Below, one piece after another: positions 52,120 through 60,273 of a DNA stretch of 64,000 nucleotides (its first letter is position 1; every line of letters starts with the position of its first letter). The translations under genes were made by a program, and so were the position numbers. The stretch comes from Pseudomonas sp. GL-B-19 (GTDB taxonomy: Bacteria; Pseudomonadota; Gammaproteobacteria; Pseudomonadales; Pseudomonadaceae), in the NCBI RefSeq assembly GCF_019956415.1, contig NZ_JAHBDK010000042.1, positions 62,001 through 126,000 on the forward strand, in the 5' to 3' direction. The notes beneath the pieces were generated by a model. That model did no database searches, had not been told where the DNA came from, and was given only the letters and a program-made list of their open reading frames with translations.

Positions 52120-53268
52120 ATGAGCCTCAATATCTTCTGGTTCCTGCCTACCCACGGCGACGGCCATTACCTTGGCACCGCCGAAGGCGCTCGCGCCGTT
52201 GACCACGGTTACTTGCAACAAGTCGCGCAAGCGGCGGATCGTCTGGGTTTCGGCGGGGTGCTGATTCCTACCGGTCGCTCCTGCGAAGACTCGTGGCTGG
52301 TGGCCGCGTCACTGATCCCGGTGACCCAGCGGTTGAAGTTTCTTGTTGCGCTACGCCCCGGGATCATTTCCCCGACGGTGGCGGCGCGTCAGGCAGCAAC
52401 GCTGGATCGTCTGTCTGGCGGTCGTGCGTTGTTCAATCTGGTCACCGGCGGTGATCCGGAAGAATTGGCCGGCGACGGTTTGTTCCTCAGCCACGAAGAG
52501 CGCTATCAGGCCTCGGTGGAATTCACCCGCATCTGGCGTCGGGTGCTGGAAGGCGAAACCGTTGATTACGACGGTCAGCACATCAGCGTGAAAGGGGCGA
52601 AGTTGCTCTATCCGCCGATCCAGCAACCGCGTCCACCGCTGTACTTCGGCGGCTCGTCGGAAGCGGCACAAGACCTCGCGGCAGAGCAAGTGGAAATGGT
52701 CCTGACCTGGGGCGAACCACCGGCCGCCGTTGCCGAGAAGATTGAACAAGTGCGCGCCAAAGCCGCGAAGCTGGGTCGTACTGTGCGCTTCGGTATTCGT
52801 CTGCATGTGATCGTTCGTGAGACCAATGCCGAGGCGTGGCAAGCGGCTGACAAACTGATCTCGCATCTGGACGACGACACCATCGCCCGCGCTCAGGCCT
52901 CTCTGGCGCGCTTCGATTCCGTCGGCCAGCAGCGCATGGCCGCACTGCATGGCGGCAGCCGCGACAACCTCGAAGTCAGCCCCAACCTGTGGGCCGGTGT
53001 CGGTCTGGTGCGTGGCGGTGCTGGTACTGCATTGGTTGGCGACGGTCTGACCGTGGCGGCTCGTGTGAAGGAATACGCGGATTTGGGCATCGACACGTTC
53101 ATCTTCTCCGGTTATCCACACCTTGAAGAGTCGTACCGCGTGGCCGAATTGCTGTTCCCGCACCTCGACATTGAGCGTCCCGAGTTGCCGAAAAGCGCGG
53201 GTTACGTCAGCCCGTTTGGTGAGATGGTCGCCAACGACATTCTTCCCAAAGCTGCGTCCCAGAGCTGA
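52120..53268 (+). CDS. ssuD: FMNH2-dependent alkanesulfonate monooxygenase SsuD
   Basis: Cleaves C1-C14 alkanesulfonates to aldehyde and sulfite. It has 382 residues with the bacterial luciferase-like TIM barrel. The active-site loop cysteine is C55 in PTGRSCEDSW, and DRLSGGRALFNLVTGGDPEE and YFGGSSEAAQDLAAE are family signatures. It is followed 8 bp later by ssuC. Confidence 0.97.
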   Translation: MSLNIFWFLPTHGDGHYLGTAEGARAVDHGYLQQVAQAADRLGFGGVLIPTGRSCEDSWLVAASLIPVTQRLKFLVALRPGIISPTVAARQAATLDRLSGGRALFNLVTGGDPEELAGDGLFLSHEERYQASVEFTRIWRRVLEGETVDYDGQHISVKGAKLLYPPIQQPRPPLYFGGSSEAAQDLAAEQVEMVLTWGEPPAAVAEKIEQVRAKAAKLGRTVRFGIRLHVIVRETNAEAWQAADKLISHLDDDTIARAQASLARFDSVGQQRMAALHGGSRDNLEVSPNLWAGVGLVRGGAGTALVGDGLTVAARVKEYADLGIDTFIFSGYPHLEESYRVAELLFPHLDIERPELPKSAGYVSPFGEMVANDILPKAASQS

Positions 53269-53276
53269 GGCGTGCC

Positions 53277-54059
53277 ATGAAGAAAATTATCCACAGTCTT
53301 GCGCCCTGGGCGTTGCCGGTGTTGTTGCTTGCGGTGTGGCAGTTGTCGGTGTCGGCGGGTTGGTTGTCAACACGGATTCTGCCGGCACCCATCGCGGTGA
53401 TCGAGGCCGGCGTCAGTCTGGTGCGCAGCGGCGAAATCTGGACGCACCTGGCAATCAGTGGCTGGCGCGCTGCGCTGGGCTTCACCATCGGCGGCAGTAT
53501 CGGTCTGGCGCTGGGCTTCATCACGGGCCTGTCGAAATGGGGCGAACGCCTGCTCGACAGTTCGGTGCAGATGATCCGCAACGTGCCGCATCTGGCGCTG
53601 ATTCCTCTGGTGATTTTATGGTTTGGCATCGACGAGTCGGCGAAGATTTTTCTGGTGGCGTTGGGCACATTGTTCCCGATCTACCTCAACACGTATCACG
53701 GTATCCGCAACGTCGATCCAGCACTGGTGGAGATGGCACGCAGTTATGGCTTGTCCGGTTTCAGCCTGTTTTGCCAGGTGATCCTGCCGGGCGCGTTGCC
53801 TTCGATTCTGGTCGGCGTGCGCTTCGCTCTGGGCTTCATGTGGCTGACGCTGATCGTTGCGGAAACCATCTCCGCCAGTTCCGGCATCGGTTATCTGGCG
53901 ATGAACGCCCGGGAGTTTTTGCAGACCGACGTGGTGGTGCTGGCGATTCTTCTGTACGCGGTACTCGGCAAACTGGCCGACCTCGCGGCCCGTGGGCTTG
54001 AGCGTGTATGGCTGCGCTGGCACCCGGCTTATCAGGTTGCCAAAGGAGGTGCGGCATGA
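53277..54059 (+). CDS. ssuC: Sulfonate ABC transporter permease SsuC
   Basis: A 260-residue permease with about six hydrophobic segments. LLDSSVQMIRNVPHLALIPL and the EAA-type loop VEMARSYGLSGFSLFCQVIL are the transport-domain signatures shared with TauC and SsuC. The ssuB start codon overlaps its stop by 4 bp. Confidence 0.95.
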   Translation: MKKIIHSLAPWALPVLLLAVWQLSVSAGWLSTRILPAPIAVIEAGVSLVRSGEIWTHLAISGWRAALGFTIGGSIGLALGFITGLSKWGERLLDSSVQMIRNVPHLALIPLVILWFGIDESAKIFLVALGTLFPIYLNTYHGIRNVDPALVEMARSYGLSGFSLFCQVILPGALPSILVGVRFALGFMWLTLIVAETISASSGIGYLAMNAREFLQTDVVVLAILLYAVLGKLADLAARGLERVWLRWHPAYQVAKGGAA

Positions 54060-54862
54060 CGGCTCAACAACCTCCACGCCTGCTGCGCGGGATTCCGCTG
54101 GTGGTGCGCAAACTGCAAAAAACCTTTGGCTCGCGGCAGGTGTTGCGCGAGATCGACTTGCACATACCGGCGGGCCAATTCGTTGCGGTCGTCGGTCGTA
54201 GTGGCTGTGGCAAAAGTACCTTGTTGCGCCTGCTGGCCGGTCTCGACCAACCCACGGGCGGTTTATTGCTCGCCGGTGCCGCGCCGCTGAGTGACGCGCG
54301 GGAAGACACGCGTTTGATGTTTCAAGAAGCGCGTTTGTTGCCCTGGAAAAAGGTCATCGACAACGTCGGCCTCGGGCTCAAGGGCAACTGGCGGCCACAA
54401 GCACTGGAAGCGCTGGCGTCAGTCGGTCTGGCCGATCGCGCCACTGAATGGCCTGCCGCCTTGTCCGGTGGACAGAAACAGCGTGTGGCCCTGGCTCGGG
54501 CGCTGATCCATCAACCGCGTTTGCTGTTGCTCGACGAACCGCTGGGTGCACTGGACGCCCTGACCCGAATTGAAATGCAGCAACTGATCGAGCGGCTCTG
54601 GCGCAAGCACGGCTTCACCGTGTTGCTGGTGACCCACGACGTCAGTGAAGCAGTGGCGATTGCCGATCGGGTGATCCTGATCGAAGAGGGTGAAGTCGGC
54701 CTCGACCTGCTAGTGGAACTACCGCGCCTTCGGGTTCGCGGCTCGCATCGGCTGGCGGCGCTGGAAACCCAAGTGCTCAATCGTGTGCTCGAACTGCCCG
54801 GCGAACCGCCGGAACCGGAACCCGTTTCACCCTTGCCCACGCAATTGCGTTGGGCTCATTAA
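54056..54862 (+). CDS. ssuB: Sulfonate ABC transporter ATP-binding protein SsuB
   Basis: A 268-residue ATPase. The ATG at 54056 overlaps the ssuC stop, preceded by AAAGGAGG. Walker A is GRSGCGKS (47-54), the signature is LSGGQKQRVALARAL, Walker B is LLLLDEPLGALD. The unusual RLMFQEARLLPWKKV Q-loop is typical of the SsuB/TauB group. The C-terminal tail is Pro/Glu-rich. Confidence 0.95.
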   Translation: MTAQQPPRLLRGIPLVVRKLQKTFGSRQVLREIDLHIPAGQFVAVVGRSGCGKSTLLRLLAGLDQPTGGLLLAGAAPLSDAREDTRLMFQEARLLPWKKVIDNVGLGLKGNWRPQALEALASVGLADRATEWPAALSGGQKQRVALARALIHQPRLLLLDEPLGALDALTRIEMQQLIERLWRKHGFTVLLVTHDVSEAVAIADRVILIEEGEVGLDLLVELPRLRVRGSHRLAALETQVLNRVLELPGEPPEPEPVSPLPTQLRWAH

Positions 54863-54893
54863 CCGAACTTATTCAACGACAGGAATCAAGCTC

Positions 54894-55109
54894 ATGACTA
54901 TCAAGGCCATCAACGTTCGCAACCAATTCAAAGGCTCCATCAAGGAAATCGTACTGGGTGACGTGCTGTCGGAAATCGACGTGCAAACCGCGTCCGGCAT
55001 CGTCACTTCGGTGATCACCACGCGCTCGGTGAAAGAGCTGGAACTGGTGGTTGGCAGTGAAGTGATCGCGTTTGTGAAATCCACCGAAGTGTCGATCGCC
55101 AAGTTGTAA
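54894..55109 (+). CDS. ssuF: SsuF, molybdopterin-binding (TOBE) domain protein
   Basis: The ATG at 54894 after CAGGAATC gives 71 residues, a single Mop/TOBE domain: INVRNQFKGSIKEIVLGDVL and VITTRSVKELELVVGSEVIA, like small molybdate-binding proteins. ssuF ends the ssu operon in P. putida and is needed there for growth on organosulfur sources, though its mechanism is not known. No molybdenum enzyme gene is nearby. Confidence 0.92.
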   Translation: MTIKAINVRNQFKGSIKEIVLGDVLSEIDVQTASGIVTSVITTRSVKELELVVGSEVIAFVKSTEVSIAKL

Positions 55110-55128
55110 GCCTGTGGGCAAACAACAA

Positions 55129-55160
55129 CCCCGGAGGGTGTGAGCCCTTCGGGGTTTTTT
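55129..55160 (+). terminator. ssu operon terminator
   Basis: CCCCGGAGGG (55129-55138) pairs with CCCTTCGGGG (55145-55154) with one mismatch, followed by six T. It also lies at the 3' end of the convergent gene at 55164. Confidence 0.85.
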
Positions 55161-55163
55161 ATG

Positions 55164-55928
55164 TCAGGGCTCGGGGGCGCAGCGCCAACCCGTTTCAGGC
55201 GCGTAGGTGCCGAGTGATGACAGCACGCGCGGGTCGCTGAACAGGTCGCCGGCAGTTGGGTCAATGTCTGCCGGCAACAAGGGCAGGCCGGTTTGCCGGG
55301 GCAGTGTGGAGTAGTCGATCTGCCACGGGGTTTGCCCGCCATGGTGACGGCCAAAGGATAACTCCGTCGTGAGCAATTGGTGTGCAGCCGCAGCGTTCAT
55401 GTGATCACGCAGATGACCGCCGAGGGCCAACGTGACAACCCGGCTGGCGGCGAATAGAAAGTAATCGCCGGCCAGCACCAGGCAGGCAACCCGCGTTGGA
55501 TCATCGGCGGCCTGCAACCATTGACCGCGACAGATGCCGCGAGAGTCGGGCAGTCGCTCCCAGACTTCGTAGTAGTCATCGTCCAGGGCGGTTTCGATCA
55601 GGCGCTCACTGGTTTCAAAGTGCATGCGCCCGATGTCTTGCCCGGCGCTGTCAGGTTGATAGTCCAGTTTGCGATGCCACTGGCAAATGTCACCCTCGAC
55701 CTCGGTCACACCGGCGAAGCCCTTTTGTTCGCTTAAGGTCAACAGGTCCGTGTGATTGAGCTGTTCCAGGGGCAGCGCCGGGAGCGCGGCGGGCGGGATG
55801 CGCAGGTCGGCAAACAGGCGTGGGGTTTGCAGCCAGTACACCGCTGTTTCACTGTCGGTGCGCCCGGACTGGAAGGCGATCAGGCGTCGTTTCCACACGC
55901 CAAGGTAGTTGTCGGGTACGTGCGCCAT
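55164..55928 (-). CDS. Conserved protein of unknown function, possibly HRI1/lipocalin-like
   Basis: A 254-residue soluble protein without signal peptide, beginning MAHVPDNYLGVWKRRLIAFQ, then VYWLQTPRLFADLRIP, GFAGVTEVEGDICQWHRKLD, DDYYEVWERLPDSRGICRGQ and a C-terminal ETGWRCAPEP. The W-R and WLQTP..DLRIP opening, with many short beta strands, recalls the two-domain lipocalin-like HRI1 family, but I hold this loosely. It is 20 bp downstream of the TetR gene and is probably its co-transcribed partner. Confidence 0.7.
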   Translation of the reverse strand: MAHVPDNYLGVWKRRLIAFQSGRTDSETAVYWLQTPRLFADLRIPPAALPALPLEQLNHTDLLTLSEQKGFAGVTEVEGDICQWHRKLDYQPDSAGQDIGRMHFETSERLIETALDDDYYEVWERLPDSRGICRGQWLQAADDPTRVACLVLAGDYFLFAASRVVTLALGGHLRDHMNAAAAHQLLTTELSFGRHHGGQTPWQIDYSTLPRQTGLPLLPADIDPTAGDLFSDPRVLSSLGTYAPETGWRCAPEP

Positions 55929-55948
55929 GAACAGAACACCTCGTTGCG

Positions 55949-56581
55949 TTATATGTCGCGCCTGGCCAAGTACGGCGGCAGGTACAGGCCCAGATAAGCA
56001 TCAAATACACGCATGCCTTCTTCGGCCATGCGTGGCGTGATCTGGCCGTGTTGTTGCACCGAGCGTGCGTAGACGCGATCGCCGAGCTCCATGGCCAGGG
56101 CAAACACGTCGACGTCCGTGGGCAGCTTGGGCAATTCGAAGTGGTGATCGAAGAGCTTGTGCATCAGGTCGCCCAGTTCGATGTCGTGCTGGCGGTCGGC
56201 CTGGGTGACTTCGGTCAAGCCATGCTGGGCGAGGATCAATTGGCGGGCGGCGGCGTCTTCACTGTAGATCGCGAGCATGCGTTGCTCCACCAGTCGTGAC
56301 AGGTCACGCCAGCCGCTGAGGGCGTCGTGATCGATGGGCGCTTGCAGGCAGGCGCGGAACGCGGCGTGGACGTCGGCCGTCAAGGCTTCAAGCAGTGCCG
56401 GGACACTGGCGAAGAAGTGATAGACGGAGGAGGGCGGGATCTCCGCGCGCTCGGCGACGCTGTAGATCGACAGACTTCCCACGCCCTCGGCGGCCAGCAG
56501 CGTACGGGCGGCATCGAGTATCGAATCGATCCGGGCCTGGCTGCGGGCGCGGGGTTTGCGTGGGGTGGCGAGTCGGGTCAT
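55949..56581 (-). CDS. TetR family transcriptional regulator
   Basis: A 210-residue repressor-type protein. After a basic N-terminal arm (TPRKPRARSQARIDSILDAA) the helix-turn-helix is LSIYSVAERAEIPPSSVYHF (about residues 36-55) followed by FASVPALLEAL. The C-terminal ligand domain is all helical and not assignable. It precedes the unknown gene at 55164 in an apparent two-gene operon. Confidence 0.9.
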   Translation of the reverse strand: MTRLATPRKPRARSQARIDSILDAARTLLAAEGVGSLSIYSVAERAEIPPSSVYHFFASVPALLEALTADVHAAFRACLQAPIDHDALSGWRDLSRLVEQRMLAIYSEDAAARQLILAQHGLTEVTQADRQHDIELGDLMHKLFDHHFELPKLPTDVDVFALAMELGDRVYARSVQQHGQITPRMAEEGMRVFDAYLGLYLPPYLARRDI

Positions 56582-56646
56582 TGAAGTCTCCTGCGGGGGC
56601 AGCGGGCATTGTACGAGCAGGGTTTGATGTTGTCTGCCAGGACGCC

Positions 56647-56740
56647 ATCGCGAGCAGGCTCACTCCCACAGTTGATCTCCGGTGAATATAAATTCTGTGT
56701 TCACAGTAAATCCCCTGTAGGAGTGAGCCTGCTCGCGATC
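56647..56740. repeat. REPIN, mixed type
   Basis: ATCGCGAGCAGGCTCACTCC and the inverse TGTAGGAGTGAGCCTGCTCG enclose about 50 bp. The right copy has TGTAGGAG where the left inverse has TGGGAG, mixing the two REP types of the window. Confidence 0.8.
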
Positions 56741-56756
56741 CGCCGAAGGCGGCCAT

Positions 56757-56799
56757 AAAAAAACGCCGCAAGCTGTAAAGCCGGCGGCGTTGTTTTTTA
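56757..56799. terminator. Terminator downstream of the minus-strand glutamylpolyamine synthetase
   Basis: ACGCCGC and GCGGCGT form the stem with a loop of about 16 bases that itself can pair in part; A- and T-runs lie on both sides. On the minus strand it ends the gene at 56810. Confidence 0.75.
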
Positions 56800-56809
56800 C
56801 TGCAACCAC

Positions 56810-58186
56810 TTACACGGTATGCAGGTACCAGTTGTACTCAAGGTCGGAGATGGAGTGTTCGAACTCCTCCAGCTCGCTTTCCTTACAGGCCACGAAGATA
56901 TCGATGTATTTCGGATCGATGTACTTGGCCATGACTTCGCTGTCGTCCAGCTCGCGCAGTGCATCGCGCAGGTTGTTCGGCAGGCTCTGCTCGTTTTGCT
57001 CGTAGCTGTTGCCTTCGACCGGAGCGCCCGGCTCGATCTTGTTGGTCAGGCCGTGATGTACGCCTGCCAGGACCGAAGCCATCAGCAGGTACGGGTTGGC
57101 ATCGGCGCCGGCAACACGGTGTTCGATGCGCACGGCATCGGAGGAACCGGTTGGAACGCGGATCGCCACGGTGCGGTTGTCCAGGCCCCAGCATGGCGAG
57201 TTCGGCACGTAGAACTGTGCGCCGAAACGACGGTAGGAGTTAACGTTCGGGCAGAGGAAAGCCATCTGCGCGGGCAGGGTCTCGAGCACACCGCCGATCG
57301 CGTGACGCAGTGCGGCGTTCTGCTCGGGATCCTCGCTGGCAAAAATATTCTTGCCATCTTTATCAAGAATCGAGATATGGACATGCAGACCGTTGCCCGC
57401 CTGGCCCGGGTAAGGCTTGGCCATGAAGGTGGTGTCCATTTCATGGTCGTAGGCGATGTTTTTGATCAGACGCTTGAGCAGGACCGCGTAGTCGCAGGCC
57501 TTGATCGGGTCGGCCACGTGGTGCAGGTTGACTTCGAATTGCGCCGGGGCGCTTTCCTTGACGATCGCGTCGGCAGGGATGCCTTGCTCTTTCGCACCTT
57601 CCAGAATGTCCTGGAGGCAGTCGACGTATTCGTCGAGGTCGTCGATCAGGTAGACCTGAGTCGAATGCGGGCGTTTGCCGGAGATTGGCGAGCGCGGCGG
57701 TTGTGGGCGGCCGTTCACGTTCTCCTGATCGATCAGGTAGAACTCCAACTCGAAGGCCGCGCAGATGGTCAGACCCATCTCGTCAAACTTGGCGACCACT
57801 TGACGCAGGACTTCACGGGGATCCGCGAAGAAAGGGTCACCTTCGAGTTCGTGCATGGTCATCAACAGTTGCGCGGTAGGGCGCTTCTGCCAAGGCTCGT
57901 TGCACAGGGTGTCAGGGATTGGATAGCAGATTCGGTCAGCATCACCGATGTCCAGGCCCAGGCCGGTGCTTTCCACCGTCGAGCCATTGATATCCAGAGC
58001 AAATAGAGAGGCCGGCAGGTTGATGCCTTTCTCGTAAACCTTGTGGAGGCTGGTGCGTTCAATGCGCTTGCCGCGCACCACACCATTCATATCCGCAATC
58101 AGAAGGTCAACGTACAGAACCTCAGGATGTTCCTTAAGGAACGCGTTCGCTTCGTTAAGCTGAACGGCACGCGGGGGTACCGACAT
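56810..58186 (-). CDS. puuA: Glutamine synthetase family protein, probable gamma-glutamylpolyamine synthetase
   Basis: A 458-residue enzyme of the GlnA-like PuuA/SpuI group that glutamylates putrescine or related amines, the entry step of gamma-glutamylated polyamine breakdown. DLLIADMNGVVRGKRIER, FELEFYLIDQENVNG, FMAKPYPGQAGNGLHVHISI and RIEHRVAGADANPYLLMASV are typical. It is divergent from a second such gene (58855) with the spuA remnant between them. The symbol is tentative because several paralogues exist in pseudomonads. Confidence 0.88.
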   Translation of the reverse strand: MSVPPRAVQLNEANAFLKEHPEVLYVDLLIADMNGVVRGKRIERTSLHKVYEKGINLPASLFALDINGSTVESTGLGLDIGDADRICYPIPDTLCNEPWQKRPTAQLLMTMHELEGDPFFADPREVLRQVVAKFDEMGLTICAAFELEFYLIDQENVNGRPQPPRSPISGKRPHSTQVYLIDDLDEYVDCLQDILEGAKEQGIPADAIVKESAPAQFEVNLHHVADPIKACDYAVLLKRLIKNIAYDHEMDTTFMAKPYPGQAGNGLHVHISILDKDGKNIFASEDPEQNAALRHAIGGVLETLPAQMAFLCPNVNSYRRFGAQFYVPNSPCWGLDNRTVAIRVPTGSSDAVRIEHRVAGADANPYLLMASVLAGVHHGLTNKIEPGAPVEGNSYEQNEQSLPNNLRDALRELDDSEVMAKYIDPKYIDIFVACKESELEEFEHSISDLEYNWYLHTV

Positions 58187-58226
58187 GATGCAACACCTTT
58201 GTTGTTAAAAATATCAATCATTGAAC

Positions 58227-58264
58227 ACTTCGGATTCCAGTCAACCCGAACGGCATGCCGAAGT
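58227..58264. promoter_or_regulatory. Dyad in the divergent puuA/spu promoter region
   Basis: ACTTCGG (58227-58233) and CCGAAGT (58258-58264) are inverted across 24 bp, and the right half abuts a self-palindrome CGGCATGCCG (58251-58260). It could be an operator for polyamine control or a leader hairpin of the minus-strand gene. The remaining DNA up to 58464 contains T- and A-runs but no clear gene. Confidence 0.4.
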
Positions 58265-58464
58265 CAAGCGAGGCCTTTTTTGCCCTAAAAAAGCGCTCGT
58301 AAGGCTTTTTTGAGGCAGTTTGGGGCGTTTTTATGCCTTTGAACGCTTTAGCTGCCGCGGGCTTGAGCGGGGCGTGTTGTATTTTTTACGGGGGTGTTGT
58401 GTAAAAAAATGAACAAGGCTAAGCTCGATTCAAACCCATAACACCAATAATACCGGGGTGCTTC

Positions 58465-58761
58465 ATGTCTCGCCTGCCGTTAATCGGCGTCACCGACTGC
58501 TCTAAGCTCATCGGTCTGCATGCTTATCACATCAGTGGCGACACCTACGTCCGCGCAGTGGCCTCAGCGCCTGCGGACCGGGCGGTAATCCTGTCATCCA
58601 TGACGGATCGACTGTCTCCGTCCGATATTCTGGACGGCCTTGATAGCACCCCCATTACGGTTACTTCATTCAATATAGAACCGATTCACAATAGCGGCCC
58701 GACTATCGCTTGTGATGCCGCACGCCTGGCGTTTGCCGCACCGTGCGAAAAATCACGATAG
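58465..58761 (+). pseudogene. spuA: Remnant of spuA/puuD gamma-glutamyl-GABA hydrolase
   Basis: The 98-codon frame starts MSRLPLIGVTDCSKLIGLHAY and continues HISGDTYVRAVA, LSPSDILDGLDS and SFNIEPIHNSGP, aligning with the first 90 or so residues of class-I glutamine-amidotransferase-like hydrolases (about 250 residues) found at this place in pseudomonads. The catalytic Cys segment (GxCRG) and the His-Glu pair are absent and only 93 bp remain before the next gene, so about 60 percent of the gene is deleted. Some substitutions (TPITVTS for the usual GxLLTGSPS region) suggest decay. The reading frame itself is still open. Confidence 0.78.
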
Positions 58762-58854
58762 CCTGTCGAAGACACCCGTTTTAACGCGACGCCGATGCGT
58801 CAACCATTGCCTGACGCAAGCAAGCGGCAGGAAACTCAAAGCCTAGAGGCATTT

Positions 58855-60213
58855 ATGAGTAACAACCTCGACCAGCTCACCGATTGGTTGAAAGACCACA
58901 AGATCACAGAAGTCGAATGCATGATCGCCGACTTGACCGGGATTACCCGTGGCAAGATCTCGCCGACCAACAAGTTCATCGCTGAAAAAGGCATGCGCCT
59001 GCCCGAAAGCGTTCTGTTGCAGACAGTGACCGGCGACTATGTCGAAGACGACATCTATTACGAACTGCTCGACCCGGCCGACATCGACATGATCTGCCGC
59101 CCCGACCAGAACGCCGTATTCCTCGTGCCGTGGGCCATCGAACCGACCGCCCAGGTGATCCACGACACCTACGACAAGCAAGGCAACCCGATCGAGCTGT
59201 CGCCGCGCAACGTGCTCAAGAAGGTCCTCAAACTCTATTCCGACCGCGGCTGGCAACCCATCGTGGCGCCGGAAATGGAGTTCTACCTGACCAAGCGCAG
59301 CGACGACCCCGACTACCCGCTGCAACCCCCGGTTGGCCGCTCCGGGCGTCCGGAAATCGGTCGTCAGTCGTTCTCGATCGAAGCGGCGAACGAATTCGAC
59401 CCACTGTTCGAAGACGTCTACGACTGGTGCGAGTTGCAGGAGCTGGACCTCGATACGTTGATCCACGAGGACGGCACGGCGCAGATGGAAATCAACTTCC
59501 GTCACGGCGACGCCTTGTCCCTGGCCGACCAGATCCTGGTGTTCAAACGCACCATGCGCGAAGCCGCGCTCAAGCATGACGTGGCGGCGACTTTCATGGC
59601 CAAGCCCATGACCGGCGAGCCAGGCAGTGCGATGCACTTGCACCAGAGCATTATCGACATCGAAACCGGCAAGAACGTCTTCTCCAATGAAGACGGGACC
59701 ATGAGCCAACTGTTCCTGCACCACATCGGTGGCTTGCAGAAACTGATCCCCGAGCTGTTGCCGCTGTTCGCCCCGAACGTGAACTCGTTCCGCCGCTTCC
59801 TGCCAGATACTTCGGCACCGGTGAACGTGGAGTGGGGCGAAGAGAACCGCACCGTGGGCCTGCGGGTTCCGGATGCCGGCCCGCAAAACCGTCGGGTGGA
59901 AAACCGCCTGCCGGGCGCCGACGCCAACCCGTACCTGGCGATTGCCGCGAGCCTGCTCTGCGGCTACATCGGCATGGTCGAAGGCCTCAACCCGAGCGCG
60001 CCGGTGGTGGGCCGTGGCTATGAACGCCGCAACCTGCGCCTGCCGCTGACCATCGAGGACGCGCTGGAACGCATGGAAAACAGCGCAACCATCGAGAAGT
60101 ACCTGGGCAAAAAATTCATCACTGGCTACGTCGCGGTCAAGCGGGCCGAGCATGAAAACTTCAAGCGCGTGATCAGTTCGTGGGAGCGCGAGTTCCTGCT
60201 CTTCGCCGTCTGA
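58855..60213 (+). CDS. spuB: Glutamine synthetase family protein, gamma-glutamylpolyamine synthetase SpuB-like
   Basis: The ATG at 58855 gives 452 residues starting MSNNLDQLTDWLKDHKITEV; the open frame upstream lacks a ribosome site. MIADLTGITRGKISPTNKFI, APEMEFYLTKRSDDPDYPLQ, FMAKPMTGEPGSAMHLHQSI and RVENRLPGADANPYLAIAAS mark the PuuA/SpuB group. It would glutamylate putrescine or another polyamine. It is followed by spuC, spuD and spuE on the same strand. Confidence 0.92.
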   Translation: MSNNLDQLTDWLKDHKITEVECMIADLTGITRGKISPTNKFIAEKGMRLPESVLLQTVTGDYVEDDIYYELLDPADIDMICRPDQNAVFLVPWAIEPTAQVIHDTYDKQGNPIELSPRNVLKKVLKLYSDRGWQPIVAPEMEFYLTKRSDDPDYPLQPPVGRSGRPEIGRQSFSIEAANEFDPLFEDVYDWCELQELDLDTLIHEDGTAQMEINFRHGDALSLADQILVFKRTMREAALKHDVAATFMAKPMTGEPGSAMHLHQSIIDIETGKNVFSNEDGTMSQLFLHHIGGLQKLIPELLPLFAPNVNSFRRFLPDTSAPVNVEWGEENRTVGLRVPDAGPQNRRVENRLPGADANPYLAIAASLLCGYIGMVEGLNPSAPVVGRGYERRNLRLPLTIEDALERMENSATIEKYLGKKFITGYVAVKRAEHENFKRVISSWEREFLLFAV

Positions 60214-60273
60214 TACGCCGGGCGCCGTCGTAGTCGGGCGGCGCTTTCACCTGATTTTTTTTAGGAGATTTGT

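Noticed and set aside
58795..58854. Upstream start for the spuB frame
   Set aside because: The extra 20 codons lack a ribosome site, and MSNNLDQL at 58855 matches where the family begins.
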